From contig LGER01000007.1 in NCBI GenBank assembly GCA_001507915.1, positions 1 to 50,234 on the forward strand: DNA of 50,234 bases. The letters run 5' to 3'. Positions 1-8,649 of this stretch are shown in pieces; position 1 is the stretch's first letter; every line of letters begins with the position of its first letter. This stretch comes from Desulfonauticus sp. 38_4375 (GTDB taxonomy: Bacteria > Desulfobacterota > Desulfovibrionia > Desulfovibrionales > Desulfonatronovibrionaceae). A program made the translations under genes and the position numbers. The notes beneath the pieces were generated by a model that had not been told where the DNA came from, searched no databases, and saw nothing but the letters and a program-made list of their open reading frames with translations.

Positions 1-1
1 T

Positions 2-722
2 GTCAGAATTGTTCCTTGATGAAAAAAGGATTGCGACTTTAATTTATTTTGTGTTGCTTTCTGATTATCATCATATACCAGTCAGAATTGTTCCTTGATG
101 AAAAAAGGATTGCGACCCAAGTCAGGAGCACTAGAAGTGCCCCCGTTAACCAAAAGTCAGAATTGTTCCTTGATGAAAAAAGGATTGCGACTGTTTTTAG
201 TATATGCTGAATATTTTATCTTTTGATAGCTGTCAGAATTGTTCCTTGATGAAAAAAGGATTGCGACGGCTGACACACATATCAAGTACCTCTTTTTGTT
301 TTTTTTGTCAGAATTGTTCCTTGATGAAAAAAGGATTGCGACTCTGTTATAGGTGGTAAAAGACGATCATCTTCTACCGTCAGAATTGTTCCTTGATGAA
401 AAAAGGATTGCGACTTAGGTTTTACTATAAAAAAAAAGCACCGCCAAGAGTTCGTCAGAATTGTTCCTTGATGAAAAAAGGATTGCGACATTTCTGCCAA
501 GTCCTCAAGTTGACACTCATCTTCATTTTCGAAAGGTCAGAATTGTTCCTTGATGAAAAAAGGATTGCGACTCTGTAATGGGAGTCTATAAATTTGTAGT
601 TAATTCTTTTCTTGTCAGAATTGTTCCTTGATGAAAAAAGGATTGCGACGAGAATTCAGCGAGCAATTTAAATTCCCCTGGACCTTGTCAGAATTGTTCC
701 TTGATGAAAAAAGGATTGTAAG
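2..722 (+). CRISPR. CRISPR array, trailer end (10 repeats, 9 complete spacers, continues left of the window)
   Basis: Ten 36-bp repeats start at 2, 81, 156, 232, 307, 379, 454, 536, 614 and 687. Each begins GTCAGAATTG and ends GGATTGCGAC. Nine are identical; the tenth matches for 32 bases and then reads TAAG instead of CGAC. The nine spacers are 43, 39, 40, 39, 36, 39, 46, 42 and 37 nt long and all differ. The decayed last repeat marks the trailer, so the leader should lie to the left and transcription should run on the plus strand, giving crRNAs with an 8-nt 5' handle ATTGCGAC. TCCTT and AAGGA inside the repeat can form a short stem. Variable spacer length and this kind of repeat 3' end are usual in type I-B and type III systems, but no cas gene is in the window, so the type stays open. 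Confidence 0.98.
687..722 (+). repeat. Degenerate terminal CRISPR repeat
   Basis: Bases 687-718 match the repeat exactly. The last four bases are TAAG in place of CGAC. A crRNA handle made from this copy would be altered, but no spacer follows it. Confidence 0.95.
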
Positions 723-833
723 AAGTTAAGCAGTAAAGTCTAAATCATACACAAAAGAAGCGAGAATAGAGCCAAATTGAATTTGGTCAAAAGGTGAGAA
801 CTGCAAGGCTGGTAAATTTTAAAGAGAAAAAAA
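723..833. other. Non-coding gap between the CRISPR trailer and the tRNA-His terminator
   Basis: No convincing coding frame is seen here. The gap contains an interrupted palindrome, CCAAATTGAATTTGG, at 772-786 (7-bp arms around one base). It is otherwise AT-rich and unremarkable. No leader-like sequence or cas remnant is visible. Confidence 0.6.
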
Positions 834-866
834 CAAAAAAGCGGATCCAAGGGATCCGCTTTTTTT
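834..866 (-). terminator. Rho-independent terminator of tRNA-His
   Basis: GCGGATCC at 841-848 pairs perfectly with GGATCCGC at 852-859 around the loop AAG. An A-run precedes it and a T-run of seven follows, so the stem extends into the A/T tracts and works on either strand. It sits just downstream of the minus-strand tRNA-His and would also block transcription entering from the CRISPR side. Confidence 0.9.
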
Positions 867-871
867 CATTT

Positions 872-948
872 TGGGGTGAGTGACAGGACTTGAACCTGCG
901 ACCACCTGGGCCACAACCAGGGGCTCTACCACCTGAGCTACACTCACC
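872..948 (-). tRNA. tRNA-His (anticodon GTG)
   Basis: On the minus strand the sequence begins GGTGAGTGTAGCTCAGG. The 7-bp acceptor stem GTGAGTG/CACTCAC is perfect. An extra G at position -1 (base 948) is encoded, which is the tRNA-His identity element. The anticodon loop is TTGTGGC and reads GTG. The T arm is CAGGTTCAAGTCCTG. The CCA end is encoded (872-874), giving 77 nt in total. A promoter lies 15 bp upstream and a strong terminator follows, so it looks like a single-gene transcript placed after the hldC operon. Confidence 0.97.
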
Positions 949-962
949 ACCAGGAAAGAAAT

Positions 963-991
963 TTATTATTCAACTTGCTTCCCAAGGTCAA
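963..991 (-). promoter_or_regulatory. Likely sigma70-type promoter of tRNA-His
   Basis: On the minus strand TTGACC (986-991) and TAATAA (963-968) are separated by 17 bp. The -10 box ends about 15 bp before the tRNA 5' end, the expected layout for a stable-RNA promoter. The -35 box matches five of six consensus bases; the -10 box is weaker. Confidence 0.55.
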
Positions 992-993
992 GT

Positions 994-1473
994 TTATTTT
1001 TTCTCCTTTTCCAGAGTCAAAATTTTTTCAATAAGAAAAGTAGTGGAATAACCGGGTAAAAATTCCAGGCTAAGTACCTGGCCACCTTTTTTTAAAACAA
1101 TATCTGCGCCCACAATCTTTTCCACAGGCCAATCACCACCTTTAACCAGGAAATCAGGTTCTATAGCCTGAATAAGTTCATAGGGCGTATCTTCTTCAAA
1201 AATAATCACATAATCCACTGCCTTTAAGTTGCTCAAAACAAAGGCCCTGTCTTGCTCCCCATTGACTGGCCGCTTGGCTCCCTTTAACCTTCTCACAGAA
1301 GCATCTGAATTCAGCCCCACCACCAGAATATCTCCCAGTTCTTTGGCCCTATTTAAGTAGTCCACATGACCTGGATGTAAGATATCAAAACAACCATTGG
1401 TAAAAACAATACGCTTGCCCTGAAACTTTTCTTTTAACTTTAAAAACTCTTCTTTTGAAACCACTTTTCCCAT
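994..1473 (-). CDS. rfaE2: D-glycero-beta-D-manno-heptose 1-phosphate adenylyltransferase (RfaE2/HldE C-domain type)
   Basis: A 159-residue nucleotidyltransferase that adenylylates heptose 1-phosphate to ADP-heptose for the LPS inner core. It is a single domain matching the C-terminal half of HldE. The nucleotide-binding signature [13 protein letters not shown] lies at residues 24-36 with the HxGH motif at 33-36, and the YSTT stretch near residue 142 is also typical. The ATG at 1473 is preceded by GAGGTG at good spacing. Its start overlaps the end of the PAP2 gene by 34 bp, so translation is probably coupled. The kinase half of HldE is a separate gene 11 kb away (12093-13082), so the bifunctional enzyme is split here. 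It is the last protein gene of the minus-strand series. Confidence 0.93.
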   Translation of the reverse strand: MGKVVSKEEFLKLKEKFQGKRIVFTNGCFDILHPGHVDYLNRAKELGDILVVGLNSDASVRRLKGAKRPVNGEQDRAFVLSNLKAVDYVIIFEEDTPYELIQAIEPDFLVKGGDWPVEKIVGADIVLKKGGQVLSLEFLPGYSTTFLIEKILTLEKEKK

Positions 1474-2054
1474 TTAAGCACCTCAAGATAAGGGAGTAAA
1501 ACCAGAAATAACAGATAAAACATACTTCCCCAAAGATATCCAGCCAATACATCCAGGGGATAGTGCTTGGCCAAATACACCCTGGAAAATCCAACAGCTA
1601 AGGGTAAAAGATAAAATAAAAATCTCAAAAATCTTTTTTTAAAAATAACTCCCAAAGCCAAGCCCAGAAGCAAGGAATTGGCTGCATGAGCAGAAGGGTA
1701 GGAGTGTCCTTTTTTTTTGTCAGGAATAAAATTAAGAGGCCTTTTTTGCCACTTACCATCTTCAAAAAAATTAGCTCCAGCCAGAGCATTTAAAGGCCTA
1801 ACCCGACCAATGGCTTTTTTGGGGAAATTAAGAGAGTAATCACAAAGTCCAAGTAAAATAACCAGCAAACCCAGGCCAACCAGCCTGGACCAATTTTTTT
1901 TGTATATCACCACCCCAAAAAGTATTCCCACTAAAAAAGCCCCTAAAAGCTTACTGGAAAATAAGGGCATTAAAAAATCTAACACTTCATTGCGCAGGCC
2001 CTGGTTGACCCACCAAAAAAACTTTAAGTCCCACCAAGGTGTTTTAAAAAACAT
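1440..2054 (-). CDS. PAP2-family membrane phosphatase
   Basis: A 204-residue integral membrane protein of the type 2 phosphatidic acid phosphatase superfamily. All three signature motifs are present: K-x6-RP (K79, R86-P87), PSAH (120-123) and SR-x5-H-x3-D (S157, R158, H164, D168). Several hydrophobic helices surround them. Members dephosphorylate lipid phosphates such as undecaprenyl diphosphate, phosphatidylglycerol phosphate, or lipid A. Position between a GT39-type glycosyltransferase and a heptose gene suggests lipid A or lipid carrier work, but the substrate cannot be read from sequence. The ribosome-binding site before the ATG at 2054 is weak (GGAAG, rather distant). Confidence 0.85.
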   Translation of the reverse strand: MFFKTPWWDLKFFWWVNQGLRNEVLDFLMPLFSSKLLGAFLVGILFGVVIYKKNWSRLVGLGLLVILLGLCDYSLNFPKKAIGRVRPLNALAGANFFEDGKWQKRPLNFIPDKKKGHSYPSAHAANSLLLGLALGVIFKKRFLRFLFYLLPLAVGFSRVYLAKHYPLDVLAGYLWGSMFYLLFLVLLPYLEVLKWEKWFQKKSF

Positions 2055-2092
2055 AGTTATATTACTTCCAGTAAAAACTTCTTACCTCTAAA

Positions 2093-3625
2093 CTAAAAGG
2101 TATGCTTTTCTGGCTTAGGCCAGTAACCATTATAATTATAGGCAAAAAACAAGGTAAAAGTTATGCCCCGTTTATCTTTATTCCTGGTCTCCAGCCAAAA
2201 AGGGCCTTCCACTCTGGAAAACATCCTCAACAACTTCTCTGGTATGCGCTTTTCCTTGTCCTTGCTCACAAAAATAGCATCCCATCCTTTTTTATCCTCA
2301 GGAGGTCCAAAAATATCATACTGGTTTAACTTGCGGCCCAAATTAACACAATAGGCGCGTTTTTGTGCTGGACCATAAAAGGAAAGCTCTGCTGTAACTC
2401 CATAGGTATCACTGAGCAAAAAGACCTTTTCAGGCTCTGAAAACCGCTCCTGTTGCCAGACTTTTAATTTATCTCCCAACTCCTGATACCCTCGCATGCG
2501 CTGCAACAGGTCCAGCTTGGGTGGAAGGTGTAAAAAAGGCAGGCTATGAAAAATTACAAAAATAAACCCACTAAGTACCAATAAAATTACTTTTGACCTC
2601 TTGGAAATACTTTTAAAAACTAAGGCAATAAACACTATACCTGCAATATAACTTAAGGCAGGCCAGTTGGGCTCTATTTTGGTGTGAAAACTAAGTAGAA
2701 AAAAAAGCAAAAAGATTGGATAGGTAAAAACAAACAAAAAATTCTTTTCCCAGGCAGTTAAAAAAGCATATTTTTTTTGTCCCAACTTTAGCCCTCCCCA
2801 AAAAAAGAAAATAAACCACCAGGGGGTAAGAACTCCCAGCTGACTTCCCAGAAACTCAGGGACCTTGCTTAATCTAAAAAAATCCTTGGCCTTGTTGCCA
2901 GCAAGACTTCCACGGTATAAAACATGCTTTAGACCTACCCAGTTGTGGTCTAAATTCCACTTTAAAATAGGCAAAATCCCTATACAGGCAAATAAAAGTA
3001 ATACCAGAATAATTTCTTTGAATAATTTTTTCTTCTCTTTAAAAGTTAAAAACAAAGTCAAGGGTAAAAAAATAAGCATGGTATACTTAGCTAAAATGCC
3101 CAAAGCAAAAAAAATACCCATTAAGAAAAGATATTTTTTTTCTTCTGTAGAAAAATAAAAATATAAGGAAAAGAGGCAAATTAAATAACACAATACCAAA
3201 AGATTGTCTGTGGTCATTAAAATCCCACTTACTAAAAAAAGAGGAGAACTATTTACAATAATTAAAGTCCAGAGAGGTATTAAACTATTTTTGTATCCCT
3301 TTAAAATACAGATTTTTCTTAGTCCCCAAAAAAATAAAAGTTGAAAAATACAAACATTAAAAAGCGCACCAAAGCGAACTCCCAGCTCTGTAGGGCCAAA
3401 AAACCTGGTCCAGAACCAAATCCAGTAGGCAATCAATGGGCCCTTGGAATAGTAGGAAAAGTCTAAAGAACGGCTCCAATCCCAATACTGAGCTTCATCG
3501 GTATAGAGGTTTAATTCCCCACTTAAAACAATAAAAAGCCTAAGCAAGGTACCCAAAAGAATAAGGCCCAGGGCCCAATAATCTTGCCTGGTTAAGTTCA
3601 AACCAGCAGGTTTTCTAACATCCAC
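2093..3625 (-). CDS. Polyprenyl-phosphate-sugar dependent glycosyltransferase, GT39/PMT-like (ArnT-type fold)
   Basis: A 510-residue polytopic membrane protein. The N-terminal part has a first helix followed by a periplasmic loop with the DE pair (D43, E44) in YTDEAQYWDWS and then YYSKGPLIAYW, the hallmark of the PMT_2/ArnT family. About ten or more hydrophobic segments follow, then a soluble C-terminal part of roughly 130 residues. Such enzymes move a sugar from a polyprenyl phosphate carrier to lipid A or protein outside the inner membrane. The start is GTG at 3625, chosen because GGAGG lies ten bases upstream. It overlaps the preceding amidohydrolase gene by 28 bp. The acceptor and the sugar are unknown. 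Confidence 0.85.
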   Translation of the reverse strand: MDVRKPAGLNLTRQDYWALGLILLGTLLRLFIVLSGELNLYTDEAQYWDWSRSLDFSYYSKGPLIAYWIWFWTRFFGPTELGVRFGALFNVCIFQLLFFWGLRKICILKGYKNSLIPLWTLIIVNSSPLFLVSGILMTTDNLLVLCYLICLFSLYFYFSTEEKKYLFLMGIFFALGILAKYTMLIFLPLTLFLTFKEKKKLFKEIILVLLLFACIGILPILKWNLDHNWVGLKHVLYRGSLAGNKAKDFFRLSKVPEFLGSQLGVLTPWWFIFFFWGGLKLGQKKYAFLTAWEKNFLFVFTYPIFLLFFLLSFHTKIEPNWPALSYIAGIVFIALVFKSISKRSKVILLVLSGFIFVIFHSLPFLHLPPKLDLLQRMRGYQELGDKLKVWQQERFSEPEKVFLLSDTYGVTAELSFYGPAQKRAYCVNLGRKLNQYDIFGPPEDKKGWDAIFVSKDKEKRIPEKLLRMFSRVEGPFWLETRNKDKRGITFTLFFAYNYNGYWPKPEKHTF

Positions 3626-4389
3626 TTACTGTTTTCCTCCAGTTTTTGCCAAAACTTCTCTCCCAAAAGAGGATGCTCTAAAATCCTCTGCCTTTCCTGT
3701 CCAGGTAAAAAAAGGGGATAGTCAGAGCCAAAAAGTATTTTTTCCTGCGGGTGTTTTTGAAGAATTTCTCTTAAAAGCTCTGGAGCAATAAAAGGCAAGG
3801 TGCTGGAAATATCCAGAAAAACTTCTTTGCCTACCAAATGCTCCAATACCTCTGGCCAGTGTAAATAGCCTCCCAGGTGGGCAGCAATAACTTTTAACCC
3901 GGGAAAGTCTTTTAAAACCTTAGCCAGCTTATAAGGAGAAGAGGGATTTTTTTCTGGGGGCAAATTATCTCCCACATGTACCAACAACCAGAAATCTTCA
4001 CCTATTTCTTCTAATAGGGGATAAAGTTTTGGAGAAGATAAATCAAAACCCTGAAAATCTGGATGAAGTTTTATACCCCTGATTTTGTGTTTTTTGAGTC
4101 TTCTAAGTTCTCTGGGCCAGTTAGGATAATCTGGATGCAAGGAACCAAAGGGAATAAACTCTGGCTCTTCTTTTAAAGAAATAGCCCAGTTATTGGCAGG
4201 TATAACCTGATGCTCTCCTGTAGCAGCACAGAGCACCACTGCTTTGCTAAAACCAGCCTCCTTTAAGTGTTTTTTTAAATCCTCTTTCAAGCCAGTGCCC
4301 TGAGCAGGGATACCATAGTGCTCTTCTAAAAAAACAATTACCTTTTCTGCAATTTTGGGATGGAAAGCATGGCAATGAACATCTAACAT
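3598..4389 (-). CDS. Amidohydrolase-2 family metal-dependent hydrolase
   Basis: A 263-residue TIM-barrel hydrolase. Metal-site residues are visible in order: HxH (H5, H7), KLHPD at 108-111, H138 in LLVHVGD, H171 in AAHLGG and D223 in FGSDYPLF. This pattern fits the amidohydrolase-2 (PF04909) group, which includes decarboxylases and lactonases. The substrate cannot be assigned. It overlaps both neighbours (7 bp with the thioesterase gene, 28 bp with the glycosyltransferase gene), so it belongs to the same minus-strand transcript. Confidence 0.8.
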   Translation of the reverse strand: MLDVHCHAFHPKIAEKVIVFLEEHYGIPAQGTGLKEDLKKHLKEAGFSKAVVLCAATGEHQVIPANNWAISLKEEPEFIPFGSLHPDYPNWPRELRRLKKHKIRGIKLHPDFQGFDLSSPKLYPLLEEIGEDFWLLVHVGDNLPPEKNPSSPYKLAKVLKDFPGLKVIAAHLGGYLHWPEVLEHLVGKEVFLDISSTLPFIAPELLREILQKHPQEKILFGSDYPLFLPGQERQRILEHPLLGEKFWQKLEENSKWMLENLLV

Positions 4390-4808
4390 TGGTTAAAGAT
4401 TTTCTCCTTTAACCAGGAGGGTAGGCCAGTGGGTTTAGCCTCCTTATTCACACAAGCATGCTCAGTAAAACCTGTAGCCAGCAAGTTTTCCCGTTTTCCA
4501 TCCCATACTTCATACACAAAAACTAAAGATGCCCGTTTAAATCGGCTAATCCCGGCTCGAATCAAAAGCAAATCATCAAACCTGGCAGGTCGCAAATATT
4601 TGCAGCCAGCTTCCCTTACTGGCAAAAAAAATCCCTGCTCTTCTATCTCCACATAACTTAAACCCAATTTATGCAAAAAGGCATTTCTGGCCCGCTCAAA
4701 AAAGTGAAGGTAATTGGCATAGTAAACCACGCCCATGCCATCGGTTTCTCCATAACTGACTCTATGCTCCAGCCAGACCTCTGGTTTGGGAAACTCTTGC
4801 TTATGCAT
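4383..4808 (-). CDS. Acyl-CoA thioesterase, YbgC/4-hydroxybenzoyl-CoA thioesterase family
   Basis: A 141-residue hot-dog-fold protein. The motif ETDGMGVVYYANYLHFFERAR (21-41) carries the catalytic Asp (D23). The usual His of VVYH is Tyr here, a change seen from the E. coli YbgC pattern as I recall it. YbgC proteins hydrolyse acyl-CoA or acyl-ACP and are often linked to phospholipid metabolism. The start overlaps apgM by 8 bp. Function beyond thioesterase activity is not clear from the context. Confidence 0.88.
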   Translation of the reverse strand: MHKQEFPKPEVWLEHRVSYGETDGMGVVYYANYLHFFERARNAFLHKLGLSYVEIEEQGFFLPVREAGCKYLRPARFDDLLLIRAGISRFKRASLVFVYEVWDGKRENLLATGFTEHACVNKEAKPTGLPSWLKEKIFNQC

Positions 4809-5979
4809 TTACCTGCTCCAGAAAAAAAGATAAAAGTTCTGACCCGGCAATCAGCCTACTCCTGTCTGCACTATGCTCTGAAAAATAACTCACTCCTGCC
4901 CACTCCTTTTTAGAAGAATAAATCAAAAAAGGCACAGGGTCATCTACATGAGTCCTTTTAACCAGGGGCGTTAGATGGTCGCACAAAATTAATAAAGCAA
5001 AATCTTCCTTTAAACCCGCAAGCAACTTGCCTAAAACCAACTCATCAAAACGCTCTATGGCTAAAATTTTATCTTTTAAACTGCCACTGTGCGCAGCTTC
5101 ATCAGGGCCTTCTAAGTGTAAAAAAATAAAATCACCCTGGTCTAAAAAGTTAAGAGCTGCCTCCACCTTACCCTGATAGTTGGTATCCACCAGGCCAGTA
5201 GCCCCTTCTACTTCCAGTACTTCCAGCCCAGCAGCTCTGCCCAAGCCTTTAATTAAATCTACAGCAGAAATAACTGCCCCTTTTAAGCCAGATTTTTCAA
5301 AAAAATTGGGCAAACTAAGAGCAGGCCCCTGTCCCCAGGGCCAAAGTCCATTGGCTTTGGGCCAATAGGGATTGTTTTTTAAAAGCTTATGGGCTTCTTC
5401 TAAAAATTCAAAAAGCAGGGGATAAGCAGCAAAACTCTCATAATCTGCTTCAATCTCCTGGTCCAAAATATCATGAGGGGGCCTAATGTTTAGCTGGGCA
5501 GAAGACTTTTCTACTCCTTCCTGCTCTACCAAAAGATGCCGATATTGTACGCCAGGATAAATCAACAAGCTGGTCTTTAGGTTTTGTTTAATAAAATCTA
5601 TAAGTTTTAACGCTATTTCTTGGGGTGGGTGGCCAGCTGCATAATCCAGCATTCTGCCTTGAGGGGAAAACTCACTAAGGCTAACTAAATTAAGCCGCCA
5701 GATAAGGTCCTTGTCTGCAGTCTCAAGACCAGAGGCTCTGGCTTCTATTGGGCCTCTGCCCGTATGGTATCTAGTCGGGTCATAGCCCAAAATAGCCATA
5801 TTAGCCACATCAGACCCGGGTGGAAATCCCGGGGGAATGGTCCTGGCTAAACCGGTTAAGCTTTTGGAAGCCAGCTTGTCCAAATAAGGCGTGTTGGCTG
5901 CTTCTAAAGGAGTTTTTCCTTGCAATTCCTGAAGCGGCCAATCTCCCATGCCATCAGCAACCAATACCAGATATTTCAT
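4801..5979 (-). CDS. ApgM-type cofactor-independent phosphoglycerate mutase / candidate homoserine kinase
   Basis: A 392-residue metalloenzyme of the alkaline phosphatase superfamily. Metal and nucleophile motifs are visible: LVADGMGD (D9), GSDVANMAILGYDP with S56-D57, HLEGPDEAAH and CDHLTPLVKRTH. This is the archaeal-type ApgM layout, not the larger GpmI. Its gene follows hom by 18 bp and no thrB is seen. A related subfamily is annotated from gene context as a proposed homoserine kinase (TIGR02535), so either glycolytic mutase or homoserine phosphorylation is possible. I favour the threonine role from context, at moderate confidence. ATG at 5979 has AAGGA upstream. Confidence 0.8.
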   Translation of the reverse strand: MKYLVLVADGMGDWPLQELQGKTPLEAANTPYLDKLASKSLTGLARTIPPGFPPGSDVANMAILGYDPTRYHTGRGPIEARASGLETADKDLIWRLNLVSLSEFSPQGRMLDYAAGHPPQEIALKLIDFIKQNLKTSLLIYPGVQYRHLLVEQEGVEKSSAQLNIRPPHDILDQEIEADYESFAAYPLLFEFLEEAHKLLKNNPYWPKANGLWPWGQGPALSLPNFFEKSGLKGAVISAVDLIKGLGRAAGLEVLEVEGATGLVDTNYQGKVEAALNFLDQGDFIFLHLEGPDEAAHSGSLKDKILAIERFDELVLGKLLAGLKEDFALLILCDHLTPLVKRTHVDDPVPFLIYSSKKEWAGVSYFSEHSADRSRLIAGSELLSFFLEQVNA

Positions 5980-5997
5980 TGTCTATCCTTTTTTCTT

Positions 5998-7284
5998 TTA
6001 AGGTAAAATAGGGTAGTGCACAGTGGGATTGACGATAAAGTCAAATTTATCAATTTCTTTTATGGCCTTTTTTACATCTTTAAGCCTTGCTCTGTGGGTC
6101 AAAAAGACCACAGGCACAGCTCTCTCTGAAGGGGAAGCCTTTTGAATGGCCTGGGCAATACTGATGTTGTATTCACCCAAAACTCCAGCCAGAGCAGCTA
6201 AAACTCCGGGTTTATCCAATACAGAAAAACGAAAATAATGCTCACTGACCACAGATAAGGGTTCTAAAATTTTTGCAGGCTCAAAAGGCGATTCAATAAA
6301 ACCAGTATTATTGACCTGCTTATTGTTCTTCACCAGAGAAATAATATCTGCCAACACTGCACTACCTGTGGGTAAATCTCCTGCACCCTGTCCATAAAGC
6401 ATAATAGGGCCTACGGCATTCCCATTTAAAAGAATGGCATTATAAGGCCCATCCACTTTGGCCAGAATGTGGTTTTTAGGCAAAAGGGCCGGAAACACAC
6501 CTGCCTGTAAATAACCTGACTTTTCTTTTACTTGGGCAATGAGTTTAAAGACATACCCCAGTTCCTGGGCAAAGGAAATGTCTTTTAAACTAAGGTCTGT
6601 TATGCCTTCTACCCGTAATTTTTCAAAGGGATATACAACCCCGTGGGCCAAAAAAATTAAAATTGCCAGTTTATGCGCAGCATCTATTCCTTCTATATCC
6701 AGGGTAGGATCAGCTTCAGCATAGCCACGCTTTTGCGCTTCAGCCAGGGCAGTGGAAAAGTCCCATTCCTTTTGACTCATCTGGGTCAAGATGTAATTGG
6801 CTGTGCCATTTAAAATCCCAGTAATAGAAGTAATTCTATTGCCAGCCAAACTCTCCTTTAAAGTTTCCACAATGGGAATTCCGCCACCCACACTGGCCTC
6901 AAAATAAAGCCCAACTCCCTTTTCCTCAGCCAAAGACAAAAGCTCTTTTCCCCTGGTAGCCAAAAGGGCTTTATTGGCTGTGACCACAGAAATTCCCTTT
7001 TCTAAGGCCTTTTTAATCAATTCATAGGCTAAACTGGTTCCTCCAATAAGCTCTACCAAAATATCAGGATTACCTTCCAGCAATTCAGCAGGGTTGGTGG
7101 TAAAAGTAGTGGTGGGGTGGGGCACAAAGGGCCTTGGTTTGCTTATATCCCTGACCAAAACCTTTTCTATAATTAAAACTGCACCTGTGCGTTTTTTAAT
7201 CCATTCCTCGTTTTCCCTTATAATTTTGGCCAACCCTGTACCTACAGTGCCAAAACCAGCTAAAGCGATTCTAACTTTTTTCAC
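5998..7284 (-). CDS. hom: Homoserine dehydrogenase
   Basis: A 428-residue enzyme reducing aspartate semialdehyde to homoserine in threonine and methionine synthesis. The Rossmann motif GFGTVGTG is at 10-17. VVTANKALLA and the ATADPTLDIEG-like stretch (AEADPTLDIEGIDAAHK) identify the family. The C-terminal 75 residues form an ACT domain (KPGVLAALAGVLGEYNIS), so feedback control by an amino acid, usually threonine, is likely. The start is GTG at 7284 with GGGAGG upstream. It sits 3 bp after alaC and in front of the ApgM gene, forming an amino-acid block at the head of the operon. Confidence 0.96.
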   Translation of the reverse strand: MKKVRIALAGFGTVGTGLAKIIRENEEWIKKRTGAVLIIEKVLVRDISKPRPFVPHPTTTFTTNPAELLEGNPDILVELIGGTSLAYELIKKALEKGISVVTANKALLATRGKELLSLAEEKGVGLYFEASVGGGIPIVETLKESLAGNRITSITGILNGTANYILTQMSQKEWDFSTALAEAQKRGYAEADPTLDIEGIDAAHKLAILIFLAHGVVYPFEKLRVEGITDLSLKDISFAQELGYVFKLIAQVKEKSGYLQAGVFPALLPKNHILAKVDGPYNAILLNGNAVGPIMLYGQGAGDLPTGSAVLADIISLVKNNKQVNNTGFIESPFEPAKILEPLSVVSEHYFRFSVLDKPGVLAALAGVLGEYNISIAQAIQKASPSERAVPVVFLTHRARLKDVKKAIKEIDKFDFIVNPTVHYPILP

Positions 7285-7287
7285 CCC

Positions 7288-8460
7288 TTATCCTCCCAGG
7301 ACCTTTTTAATCCCTCTTATAGCCTGATTAATACGGTGCCTGTTTTCCACCAGAGCAAAACGCACGTGATCATCACCATAAGAACCAAATCCCAGTCCAG
7401 GAGCTACAGCCACTTTAGCCTCTTTTAACAAGAGCTTGGAAAACTCCACTGACCCCATGGAACGAAACTCTTCAGGAATCTTGGCCCAAACAAACATAGT
7501 GGCCTTAGGCTTGGGTACTTCCCAGCCAATACGGTTTAATCCGTCCACCAGGGCATCTCGCCTTTCTTTATAGATATTATTGATTTCACATACACACTTT
7601 TGGGGACCATTTAAGGCAATAATGGAAGCAATCTGAATGGGTTGAAAAATACCATAATCCAGATAACTCTTAATCCTGGTCAGTGCATGTACCATCTGGG
7701 GATTGCCCACACAAAACCCCACTCGCCAACCAGCCATGGAATAACTTTTGGACATGGAAAAGAATTCCACGCCCACGTCCTTGGCCCCTTTGGCCTGTAA
7801 AAAGCTGGGTGCCTTGTACTCATCAAAACAAAGATCCGCATAGGCCAGGTCGTGAATCACATACATTTTATGCTCTTTGGCAAAATCTACAATTTTTTGA
7901 AAAAAATCCACATCTACAACAGCAGTAGTGGGATTATGAGGATAACAAATAATTAAGAGTTTGGGTTGAGGCCAGGTTTGCCTAGTAGCAGTAAGTAAAT
8001 CAGCAAAAAAATCCCTATCCAGATCAATAGGGATTCTTCTTACATCAGCTCCGGCAATAATGGCAGAATAGGGATGGATAGGGTAGGTGGGATCTGGAGC
8101 AAAAACCACTTCTCCTGGGCTAAGCATGGCCAGGGCCAGATGAGCAAGCCCTTCCTTTGCACCCATGGTAACCACTGCCTCACTTTCTGGATCCAGCTCC
8201 ACCTCATAACGCCTTTTATACCAGTCACAAATGGCCTTACGTAAATTGGGAATTCCCCGTGAAGCAGAATAGCGGTGATTTATGCCTTTTTGAGCTGCTT
8301 CAACCAGTTTATCTACTATATGCTTAGGAGTGGGGATATCAGGATTGCCCATCCCCAAATCCACAATATCCTCTCCTTGTCTGCGCATCTGCATTTTCAG
8401 TTCATTCACCACAGCAAAAACATAAGGGGGTAACCTATGCATTCTTGGAAATTGTTCCAT
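7288..8460 (-). CDS. alaC: Class I/II PLP aminotransferase, AlaC-like
   Basis: A 390-residue PLP enzyme of the fold type I aminotransferase family, closest in recall to AlaC (glutamate-pyruvate transaminase) and related to LL-diaminopimelate aminotransferase. Visible are the [10 protein letters not shown] stretch, CYPHNPTT (N176), IHDLAYADL, and the Schiff-base lysine K238 in [14 protein letters not shown]. The start was set at the ATG at 8460 because GGAGG (8466-8470) is five bases upstream; a TTG start at 8472 would put this site inside the gene. It heads the minus-strand operon. Since hom follows by 3 bp, a role in aspartate-family or alanine nitrogen transfer is likely; exact substrate is not proven. 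Confidence 0.9.
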   Translation of the reverse strand: MEQFPRMHRLPPYVFAVVNELKMQMRRQGEDIVDLGMGNPDIPTPKHIVDKLVEAAQKGINHRYSASRGIPNLRKAICDWYKRRYEVELDPESEAVVTMGAKEGLAHLALAMLSPGEVVFAPDPTYPIHPYSAIIAGADVRRIPIDLDRDFFADLLTATRQTWPQPKLLIICYPHNPTTAVVDVDFFQKIVDFAKEHKMYVIHDLAYADLCFDEYKAPSFLQAKGAKDVGVEFFSMSKSYSMAGWRVGFCVGNPQMVHALTRIKSYLDYGIFQPIQIASIIALNGPQKCVCEINNIYKERRDALVDGLNRIGWEVPKPKATMFVWAKIPEEFRSMGSVEFSKLLLKEAKVAVAPGLGFGSYGDDHVRFALVENRHRINQAIRGIKKVLGG

Positions 8461-8493
8461 CTTGTCCTCCAAAATTAAAAAAATGTTCTATAG

Positions 8494-8523
8494 AATTTAC
8501 AGAAGTTACCTAAACAATGTCAA
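8494..8523 (-). promoter_or_regulatory. Likely promoter of the alaC-hom-hldC operon
   Basis: On the minus strand a perfect TTGACA (8518-8523) is followed after 18 bp by TAAATT (8494-8499, four of six). It lies 34 bp before the alaC ATG. The rest of the 189-bp divergent spacer (8461-8649) is AT-rich; a clear promoter for the plus-strand epimerase was not found. Confidence 0.5.
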
Positions 8524-8649
8524 ATTATTTGAATAAATTATTTTAGACAAAAGGCTTATTTTTTTCTTTAAACTACTTTATTGCTAAAAAGAAAAATTTT
8601 CCTTAACTAAATAAAGCCTTGAGCAAAAGATATATAAAAAGGAGAAAGC

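Noticed and set aside
282-578. Two short reading frames of 60-70 codons across the CRISPR repeats
   Set aside because: Their sequence is just the translated repeat (QSFFHQGTILT again and again); they follow from repeat periodicity.
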